From Spongospora subterranea f. sp. subterranea (lineage: Eukaryota > Endomyxa: Phytomyxea > Phytomyxea > Plasmodiophorida): 64,000 bases of DNA. Shown here in pieces: positions 55,501-64,000 of this stretch (its first letter is position 1; each line of letters starts with the position of its first letter). The translations under genes and the position numbers were made by a program. Location: contig JAUGWO010000097.1 in NCBI GenBank assembly GCA_049724395.1, positions 62,001 through 126,000 on the forward strand, read 5' to 3'. Below the pieces are notes generated by a model. The model made no database searches and was not told where the DNA came from. It saw only the letters and a program-made list of their open reading frames with translations.

Positions 55501-58176
55501 CTCAACAATGTTGATGAATTTTGTAGAGTCGCTTTGATGCGCTGTTTGCGTCCACCGCTTAGCCGAACCGCTTTCATTTCCCGCGTATCCGTTGATGACC
55601 CAAATGAGCGACATGTTCTTGACGCGATGATGCCTTATCTAAATGGGGTCAACGCAGCCTTACAGCAAAGGATACAGAGCAAGCAAGCGAATCATGACAA
55701 GACCGAGGTATCTCATGGTCGGCCCAATGGTTATCATCGTCTGATAAGTTTTTTTCCAGGCAGAGTTGCTCGAAAAATATGTACAGCTTCCCGAATCCAG
55801 CCACCTTTATTCGATTGCCTTTGAACATACCGTTCCCGATGTATATAGGCAGGTGTGATAATTTGCTGCAAATTTCTTTCTCATCATTTACCTCCGTAAT
55901 CACAATTAGGCAATCGTAGTTGAAGTTCGCGCCCTTGAGACGAGCTCCTCGTGTCATCTCGCATCTGAATTGAACAATATGCAGGGAAAATCCAGGCAAA
56001 AAGAGATACCAGGTGCGATTTATTCTACACCACTATTTGAGCTGCAGAACTTAATTGCTTGCAAAGCTGCAGGAGAAAATGAAATTCCCTCTTGCTCGTC
56101 AATTGGTCAGCACAAGTTTCCACGATTGATTGACGTATTTCAGGTATGTTTTATATTGCCCATACCACGACGTCTTCGTTAACCTCGACCTTGTAGAAGC
56201 GGTTAGTGCTGAGGTCGGAGATCAAATACGGTTCCCAAGGTTGTACTCGTCATTCTAGTAAAACAGCGCCGCCCGGTATCTGCCCTTCTTTAGGTATCGC
56301 TTTTCTATTACTCTACCGGTTTACTGACCACAATCCTAATGGAAAAGGTGTCCCGCTTGACCTTGTTGATCTCGGTGTTTGCCATGCTCAGTCATTATCT
56401 GCGTCTTGGGTCTATGGGAACAGTAGCCCGCCCTATGATCGTCGCATGAGCCAACATCCTCATGCGTGGAGACCGCAAGGAGTGCTTGTGACTGATCTTA
56501 AAGAGCATCGCTCAGCGGTAACTCAGGTATTTTTTTCGATGCCAATAAGTATTACCGAACTCGTTACCAAGCGCAACATGGTAGATGAGCGTCTCGCGAG
56601 ATAATCAATTCGTTTGCAGTGCTAGCCTAGACGGCTCAATCCGAATATGGGACTGTCATCGACTAGAGAAATCTGTTTCGGCGTCGTCTCAGTTGGTCCA
56701 CAATGTCGATGGTGGCGTCACCTCGTTAACGGTTTGTGACGCATCTCATTCCGTTGCGTTTGGGACCGCGACCGGTAGCGTTATTTGCCAATTACGTGTA
56801 CCGACTTTGTTTGATAATATATTTATAGGCGTTGTTGAGGTCTTTCGTATCGAATGCACTGTACGAAAAGACGGCTCTGCTGACCGGTACGTCGGTGCCA
56901 CGTCGTTACTGAAACAAGAATCCAACAATGGCCCCATCGCTTCGGTATTCTATTGGTGACTACGTGTTTGCCTTTTGACACCAGTAATTTAGATACAACA
57001 TGCGAACAAGTTGTCAGAATCAATGCTTGTTTACGCCACTGAAAATGGCCGGATCGTGGGCCGGGATCTCAGGTACCCGTTCCTTGTGTTATCTCCTTCA
57101 TTCGGTGACTTTTGTTTGTCGGTTTGATCAGATCACGTCAGGAGGCTTTCTCAATGAGCATTCCAATTCATCATGGACTTTTGAGTCACATGCAAATTGG
57201 GCCATCAATTTATTCAATTGTTACCGGTTCTGTTCGTGGATATGTTTCAATTGTAGGATGTCGTATTTGTTTTCTGTTCCCAATCTTAGACTTAACCGGT
57301 TCCACTGGCTCACTATCAGTTTGACGCCCGGTTTCACGTGGCCGTATCGTCTTGGCGCCATTCCTCACATTCGCCTATATCATGTTTACGTGCTTGCCCT
57401 GTCACCAGCGTTGTTGCTCCTAGTAGCAAACTTCGGCATCCGGAAGAAGGCCCGCTAGCGTTTATTGGAACATTCGGAGATAATACGGTCACTGCTTTCG
57501 ACCTTCTCACTGGGGATTCAAGAGCTTGTTTTCTTACAGAAGAAAACAGTAATTTCTAGGCAATTTGAGCTGCTTGCTGATATCTGACGTCTTGTTTTGT
57601 GTTTTCCTTAGCCAATTTGCCTTATCTCGAAGCGGATCGTAAAGATTACGTCAACATTGCAGAAGAGATAGCCACATGGCCTCCAAAACCGTTAGGTAAT
57701 CAGGGAATATCAAGCGTTCTTCACTGCCCTGGATCTTGGGTCATCACCTCGTCTTGGAACCAGCAAATAATGTTCTGGGATTTATCGGAGCCGCGTGCTT
57801 CCTATTTCATTTCAGATGGAGGTGGAAGTAGGGCTACAGGCTCATACACGGGCCGGCTTGAACATGATGTTGCAGTATTTCAGGTTGTTTCGTTTTTTTT
57901 TTGAATTTGCCCCATCTGGCCATTGCACTAAGTTGAATGTCTAGGATTGCAGCGAAAATATTCCATGTAGTGAAGATTTGTTGAGGCCACGACGCCGCGG
58001 TCCCGTCTCCGCGGATACATCCCATTCCGATATCATTACACATATGGTCGCCTTGCAGCTTCCTCAGAAAATGCTGGTACGTCATTGCCACGATTTGGGT
58101 TGTGGCAGAGTATGAGCCGCTTTGTTTTTTTCAGTTAACAAGTAGCCGTGACGGGAGAATAAAAGTATGGATTTGA
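52502..58176 (+). CDS. VPS15: VPS15 (PIK3R4), regulatory kinase of the VPS34 complex
   Basis: Scaffold of the class III phosphatidylinositol 3-kinase complexes in autophagy and endosomal sorting. ATG 52502: MGNQLGMG (N-myristoylation Gly2), then LVVKIYIRRDPSLTLLTSY, LHERFHSRPF, RAVEKLHGFGICHSDIKSEN (catalytic loop), LADVSSFFKPVLIPDDNP, YIAPER, ELDPEQRPTASECL. HEAT repeats follow (KLMAIEMLESLAFAVNDFTR, VLRLVKALSSVDKHIW, FAQNIATLADTARRFF). The C-terminal WD40 part has LVTDLKEHRSAVTQ, VCSASLDGSIRIWD, and ends LLTSSRDGRIKVWI-stop at 58176. About 20 short introns. Near 53219 (NPF versus expected NPSDF) one extra base breaks the frame before DSCRDASQ; both sides are well conserved. A complete VPS15 otherwise. 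Confidence 0.92.
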
Positions 58177-58302
58177 CAGAAATTTATTATTTCATTATTT
58201 ATCTACAATACAAAATTTATCATATTGAGTCTATGAGTGTTATAACGTTGTTTTGGTTTCACACAAATGATATTATTCGAAGATATTTTAAACTTAATCG
58301 CT

Positions 58303-61300
58303 TCAGGCGTTTGAATGAGAGTCTTCAGATTCTTGTTTGCTATTTTCTGAATCCACGTCTTGATGAACGTTGATTTGCGCCCATGAAATCGGGACCTGCT
58401 TATAAGCATGGAGATAGGAACGCTGCGTTTCCGCGCGAAGCAGCGTATCGACTTTTTTCCTCATATATATTCCACTTAAGTTCCGGCGAGTTATCATTCC
58501 GGCAATCTGCATGGAATCAGCAACATGAGAGGAATTCAAACTGGACTTACTTGATTTTGTCTGTTAACGACCCTAAAAAACGAGAGTCAGCCTAACCGCC
58601 ATGAAAAAGGCAAAATACCGACCATAGATGGCGAAGGCCCATTGTCCGAAATAGGTCAAAGGCGTGCACAACGGGAGAATTCTCTTGTACAGCGTAGGGA
58701 GAGGGATTCATATATGGCTGATATCAGCGATTAATTGCGATAGAAACCGACAATACGAAATTCGTTACAGTTAAATTTATCCATAAATCGAGCTCATCCC
58801 CTACTAATTTTACTTGTTCAATATTTGGATATCTGTACTTCAATAATGAATCGAAAATCAATGATTAAAAACAATTATGGCACCGGCCTTGGATAGGAAT
58901 TTTCAAAATGTAAGAAGTCCAGTCTGTGAGGGGTGGCGTGCGTAGGCCGAAGACGGTGAAAGTCGCGGTTGATTAGAATGATGATTAGATAGCTTCTTGA
59001 TATTGATCCTCGATAGTCGACTCTAATATCAAGTTTGAGGTAGAACACTATAATTGAAATGGGTTTACGAGTTAGGCGTGTCAGACTCCACCACAGGATA
59101 ACAATTGTGCGGGTGCTCAAACACGATCCGAAAAACATCGCGAACTCGACAAATCTCAGAAACAGTAACGAGCTCGGGCTCCATAACGTCCTGAAAGTAA
59201 TAAAGGATAACTAATTTGAAAATATAGGAAATACCTGAGACTTTACCGAGGCTTGAAGGTATTCAGCGACAACAAGAGGCTTGGAAGGAAGATACGACAG
59301 ATGTTTCAAATGGATGTGGATGTCGTATAGGTTGTCGTTGAAAAAATCTCCGGCCCACTTACTGAACACTAACGCAAGCATAACAGGCAGCCCATATTGA
59401 ATATTTCCTGTGGCTTCAATCAAAATCACGGTCAACGATATGGTCATTCGAGCCATGCCGCCTAGATTCCGTCATTAGACAACAGAACTCGAATTAAATT
59501 CATCAAACCTAAAAACGACGCTGCGCCGATCAAAGCATATATTCCGCTGTTGACATCCCCGAAAATTCCTAGAGAATTGAGATTCTCTCCGACCTGATCG
59601 CGTGATGATTAGCAAGTTCAGTGTTGGTCAGATGTGTGCTCGCTCACAATTCTACCAAAGGCGGCTCCAGCAAGAAGATTTGGCACAAATAAACCACTTG
59701 GAACTGATATTCCGTATGTCATGCAACTTAAAATATAGGTCACCACCATGAATAAGATCATATTGAACAAACCTAATGTAAACCGTCAGCTGGTAATTGA
59801 ATTGAGAACTGGAGAGATTGTACCGAAATGCTCCTCTGAGTGGAAAAGAATCTTGACAACAGACTCTGCAGGGCTAAAAAATATAGTTCCAGTCAAGCTG
59901 TATTGGCCCTACGAGACGATGTCAACAATATCGAACAAAAATCAGAGAAATGTGATAACGCATCGAACCGGTTGGCAGCTAAATTGAATCCGAGAAGCCC
60001 CAGAAGAATCAGCCGCGATACAATCAGGTCGGAATAGCGGGATTGATATTGCAAGCAGAGCCGCGACTGAACTGAACAAAAGCACTTCTAGGAACCGAAG
60101 AATCGGGGCCTTCAGTTTCTCGTATCGCCATTTACAAAGCATGCCATTGCAGTGATTAAACCCGGCTCCGAATAGTCCTCCACAAATTCCTGTCCAACCA
60201 ACAGCCTAAATAAAAACACGATCGCTGTTCATCTCCAACATACCCATAGCTATGAAAATCGGAACTTCTTTCAGCCTGTATATGCATGTGTTGGAAGAGA
60301 AGCTGGGAATCAGGCCGAAGGCGAAGGCGGAACCGGCCGGGATACCTTGACCACTGATGCTGAGAACATTCAAAATAAATGCAGAGGATAGTGCAGTGAA
60401 AAACGCCCTCAGTGTCAACGATGTGCTCCAAAAAGAAGAACTCTCCTCTAAAAACGAAAACAGGCAATTGTCAGTCGCTGAAATTTGGGCTTTTTGAAGA
60501 CAGTACCAATTGCAAACAGAACGCCGCCCAATGGAGCACCAAATGCGCACGCCACACCAGCAGCCGTTCCACATGCGATGAAATCCCTCTTCTCACTAAA
60601 CGAGACCAGGAGCATTAAAAAAGCGAATACCAGTGCAGTCGTCATACCGATCGTTGCGAAAAGGTCGAAAGAGATTCAGCTTGGTATCTAGACCTAACGT
60701 TGAAGATTTGCCCTATTCAAGCCAGGTTAACTCGTAGATGAGATATTGGAACGAGAAGATACTTGTGACAGCCCGGCGCCACATATAGCGCCAATATGGA
60801 TCATGGGCCCTTCACGACCAATGGGCAATCCAGAAGCAACACCAAAAACAATGCCTACAGTGCTATGTTAGCAAAATTTTCCAACTGATTTGAAATTAAA
60901 ATTCACCGATCGACTTGCTGAATAGAGTCTTCAATCGAACAGCACGTGGAATCTTGACGCCGTTCAAAATGCATTTGATTTCGGGAATACCGCTACCTCC
61001 AGCGACAGGTTCATAGAATGCAATGACAGCTGCCGATACCGCTGATAAAAGGGTCGATATGCTGACGTATAGGCCGATGACGACGAAGGTGTTGTCGGAA
61101 TTGAGCATGGCGCTCTATTTTGGAACATCATTATCGAAAACGTTGTGCACATACGAGAACGATACCTCGATGGTACCGTATTTCCATCGTTCAAGCATAT
61201 TGATGGTTTTACCGATTGCGAAGGCGATGATGGCAATGGCCGCAGCGATGACGAATGTGAGAATCCATCGCCATAATTTCTCATTTCGTCGATCCGATAA

Positions 61301-61595
61301 TGATCGATTTCTCGTATATGCGGTCCTAACCTACTCCATATTGGCAAGCGCTGGGTTTGGAATGGTCAAAATGAAACATAACTATATTACCAGGGAGTTG
61401 GGTATCTCAAAATCTACACCATTATCAGCTGGATCCAATGAAATTATTTCATATTATACCGAAACTGTCGAACAGATGTGGAGACTGAACTTCAGTTTTG
61501 AAATGGCTAACAATGGATCGGAAAACAGGATTGGATCTTCTTGGTGATAGAAGGGGTATTGAGGCTTGATCAGAATTACTGGAAGACATAGTCAT
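58303..61595 (-). CDS. CLC chloride/proton antiporter with CBS domain
   Basis: CLC of the endosome/vacuole type. ATG 61595 ([16 protein letters not shown]); DFEIPNSLV; first helix [40 protein letters not shown] (selectivity motif GSGIP); [15 protein letters not shown] with the gating Glu of coupled antiporters; [60 protein letters not shown]; then CBS sequence ending [26 protein letters not shown] and GMITRRNL. Introns of about 45-60 bp throughout. A 51-bp intron near 61155-61105 removes an apparent in-frame TAG. The final acidic Ser-rich tail stops at 58303. No frame anomaly seen. CLC-7-like or plant CLC-d-like is likely; the ion preference is inferred. Confidence 0.88.
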
Positions 61596-61849
61596 TCAAC
61601 TCAACGATCCCAGATAATAATAACAAGCAAAAGTTATACACAAGATGTCATGCCGCAAACTACACTTATAGGGATCAGTCGGGTGCCGTTACTGCCTACT
61701 GGCGGACTGGAGCCCGCCATGGCTCAGGTCTGCTCAAGTTGATTTATGACATGACACCAGGGCTGCATCAACTGTGTAGCGATTCATACTGGGTGAAGTG
61801 GGGCTGTTGTGGTACGTACACCCTCTATCATCAACGCTACCTACCAGTA
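61596..61849. other. Upstream region of the CLC gene
   Basis: About 250 bases left of the minisatellite that should hold the CLC promoter. No reading frame or motif I can support. Confidence 0.4.
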
Positions 61850-62175
61850 TGGTGCCCTGGCAACGCTACCGCAGTTATCATCGCGTACAGTAGCGGTAAT
61901 GTTGGAGTGGTAATGCACTATGTTACCCCCTGTCATCCACAGCAACGCTACCACAGTTATCATCACGTAGCAGTAATGTAGGAGTAGTAATGCACTATGT
62001 TACCCCCTGTCATCCACAGCAACGCTACCACAGTTATCATCACGTAGCAGTAATGCACTATGTTACCCCCTGTCATCCACAGCAACGCTACCACAGTTAT
62101 CATCACGTAGCAGTAATGCACTATGTTACCCCCTGTCATCCACAGCAACGTTAATCACATAGCAGTAATGTTGGA
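61850..62175. repeat. 63-bp tandem repeat (minisatellite)
   Basis: About five head-to-tail copies, the last four nearly identical. The unit contains GTAATGCACTATGTTACC, CCCTGTCATCCACAGCAACG and CTACCACAGTTATCATCACG. Because 63 is a multiple of three, the minus strand reads as a 21-residue repeat (LLWMTGGNIVHYCYVMITVVA), which is a by-product rather than evidence of a gene. The left copies are degenerate, one copy carries a 14-bp insertion, and the last is shortened. It lies between the convergent flanks of the CLC and subtilisin genes' regulatory regions. Confidence 0.95.
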
Positions 62176-62447
62176 CTGTACGAGTGATTATTATCCATAT
62201 CCACGGTATCGTCGCTCATTATAACGAAATAATGTCGCAATGTGTTGAACTACCCAGGAAGCAGTGCCAAGCATCACCGCCTTTCTCACTTTGACTCTGT
62301 TCTTTCCTGCGTGGAACAGGAACCGCTGAACCGGAATCAAACCCAATCTCATAGGAGTACCAGGTAAAGTTGGATTCCGGTAGCCAAGTTGAAATTAATC
62401 GTGTTAGGAAGGCTGACCTTCAATATATATACCAATTTTATCAGTTT
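62176..62447. other. Intergenic 3' of the subtilisin gene
   Basis: Short AT-rich interval between the minisatellite and the subtilisin stop. Nothing recognised. Confidence 0.35.
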
Positions 62448-64000
62448 TTACCAAGCGCTGCTAAGATTGGATTCTCTACGTGAGGATCTGATAGGTGGTA
62501 GATTATTTGCTATGACTGTTGGATTAGCGACCGGACCATGCACGGGAATTGTTTCGGATGCGGTGCGATGGTGCCTTGGACTGCCAGCTGCATTGACAGT
62601 TGGAGTCTTCGTTGCGCTTGCTGATGTATAAGACTTGACAGCCTTTCCACTATGACTTCTCGAAAGGGATTTAGTATTAGCTGGCTTGGGAAGCGAGCTT
62701 GGGCTGAATTGACCCATTGGGCCTGACATTTCATCATCGTCTTCATCCGCTCTTCGGCGTCTGTCAAATAGTTATTAACTATTCGGAACATGCTGTGTTC
62801 CCAGTACCTTGTACAACACGAACTATCGTTCGATATTGCGCAATAACAACCACACACTCCCAACAGCAATGTGGTACCGGCAAACGCAGCGATTGCTATC
62901 AAAATGACAGGATTTGTCTGTTCAATTGCGTCCAAAATTGTTTTAGGTGAGCTTGGTTGAATTGCGTCACTTGATGATGTCAAACTCTCGTCTTTATACC
63001 TGCATAATGCTAAGATCCACCCGTGTCGAGCCCTTCAAGGGCATTTACCTAGAAGACGGAATATATCCACCAGGGAACTCTTTTTGACATGATGATTGTA
63101 CAATGCGTCCTGTTGCGACCAACGCATACGGCTGAGTTGCTCTTATAGGCAATGATCGAGCGTTCACTTGAACAGTGATTTCCACTCCGGGCTGTATAGA
63201 TCCAGGTAAAACCACGCGCTCAACCGTGTTCACAGCGTCAAGTGACCCTAACTCATTGGCTATATCAAGGCGATCCTGTCAGAGATGCAACGAATTGTGA
63301 TGGAGCGACGACATACGATAATATATCGCGCTGGGATTATCACTTGTATTGACTGTGAGGTCCAGATTCTGAACCAGTTGGGTTGTCGCTTGTGATGACG
63401 AAGGGTAATCGGTCCAGACGAGGGTAAATCGTGGAGGATATGACGAATACAAATAACTGACACAAAATGTGTAGGAATGGGTCTGTTTAGATTTCAAAGA
63501 AGGATCAGAACCATTCACACCCTAACAAGTTCACCCGAATCAGTTCGACTCTCGTCCACAGCAATTATACCGAGCACAATCTTACCCGAGGAGCATAGGT
63601 GGTATGCTTGGCGGCATTATCGGCAAAGTTCAAGACTCGATTCAGTTTCAATCGGCCGAAACCTTGGTATTTATCGGGTGCACTGTTATCAGCGATTACT
63701 TGTGTATCCAGATAATCTTTGTTGATGTATCTTCTTCTCCTGATTTCGAACGAACCCGATATCGCTAATGCTTTCAGCAAGGCGGCCGACGGATTGATAG
63801 CTGCAGACAGATTCTGGACCCCTTTGGCGAGATAGCCTTGCATCAAATATTGCCTAACCAGGTCTACAACCGGTGTCATGTCAGGAACTTGGCCAACCTC
63901 CTATCCCTGTGAAACTGCTTACGTAAATGGGATGCAACATGTGGTGCCGCCATTGAAGTCCCTTGATCGATATACAGATCTGAACTTTCCGACCCATTGC
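62448..64000 (-). CDS. Membrane-anchored subtilisin-like serine protease (5' end outside window)
   Basis: S8-family protease, C-terminal part only. The right edge carries the catalytic serine motif GTSMAAPHVA. A 59-bp intron leads to LVRQYLMQGYL and NPSAALLKALAI. Next is the beta-rich post-catalytic domain: KYQGFGRLKLNRVL, then FTLVWTDYPSSS and TQLVQNLDLTV, found in many fungal and oomycete subtilases. After VERVVLPGSIQPGVEITVQV comes a spacer, then one membrane segment (PVILIAIAAFAGTTLLLG) followed by CGCYC. A 47-bp intron precedes a basic, Ser/Pro-rich cytoplasmic tail (stop at 62448). The exon joins are all in frame. The Asp and His of the triad lie beyond the window. Confidence 0.85.

Noticed and set aside
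61105-61155. Apparent in-frame TAG in the CLC gene, suggesting a broken channel or read-through
   Set aside because: A 51-bp GT-AG intron (gtatcg ... aaatag) fits the local intron size, keeps phase and removes the stop.
61963-62148. Minus-strand repeat protein (21-residue units)
   Set aside because: By-product of a 63-bp minisatellite; no start, splice or flanking coding sequence.
1-64000. CRISPR arrays, bacterial operons or ribosome-binding sites
   Set aside because: The genome is eukaryotic; the only regular arrays are minisatellites without unique spacers.

Overview
The window is nuclear DNA from an oomycete, or a very close stramenopile. Three things point there. Almost every gene is cut by very short GT-AG introns (about 46-61 bp). 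The transposases resemble the mariner and PIF/Harbinger families of Phytophthora and its relatives. The host genes include a FYVE-finger protein, a DASH-complex subunit, and ciliary genes expected of an organism with flagellate zoospores. I cannot fix the genus; the gene density is compact, as in white rusts.

Layout. 1-4.1 kb: end of a small coiled-coil gene, then transposon debris (a Ty1/copia fossil, a hairpin-shaped inverted repeat, an inverted pair of PIF/Harbinger pieces). 4.3-4.7 kb: 28-bp minisatellite. 4.86-8.85 kb: Ala/Gly-rich secreted protein, small unknown genes, an RGS-like fragment and a Cys-rich secreted-protein gene. 9.0-10.2 kb: SF3B4. 10.9-11.7 kb: LTR-type gag fossil. 12.4-14.6 kb: AlkB-like gene and DASH subunit Ask1. 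15.2-17.0 kb: more LTR fossils with another large inverted repeat. 17.2-21.9 kb: CCDC12/Cwf18, a multi-KH SR protein, an HD-domain hydrolase and a coiled-coil gene. 22.5-27.0 kb: a kinase-like gene between pogo-type transposase relics, and a truncated mariner. 27.2-33.9 kb: a small membrane protein, unknown small genes and a MZT2-like protein.

33.9-64 kb is mostly dense, well-preserved host sequence: ARL13B, a FYVE protein, TPX2, RsmH/METTL15, SSNA1/DIP13, a ZGRF1-type helicase, a SHOCT/zinc-finger gene, a puromycin-sensitive-type aminopeptidase, VPS15, a CLC antiporter, a 63-bp minisatellite, and a membrane-anchored subtilisin running off the right edge.

Theme. Five genes act on microtubules or cilia (Ask1, MZT2-like, ARL13B, TPX2, SSNA1). 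Splicing is served by SF3B4, CCDC12 and probably the KH-SR protein. VPS15, the FYVE protein and the CLC antiporter fit endosome/vacuole work. Exon joins were read by eye from frame, GT-AG borders and family similarity; no alignment was run. Four otherwise well-preserved genes carry one-base frame anomalies, which may be assembly errors or real lesions.
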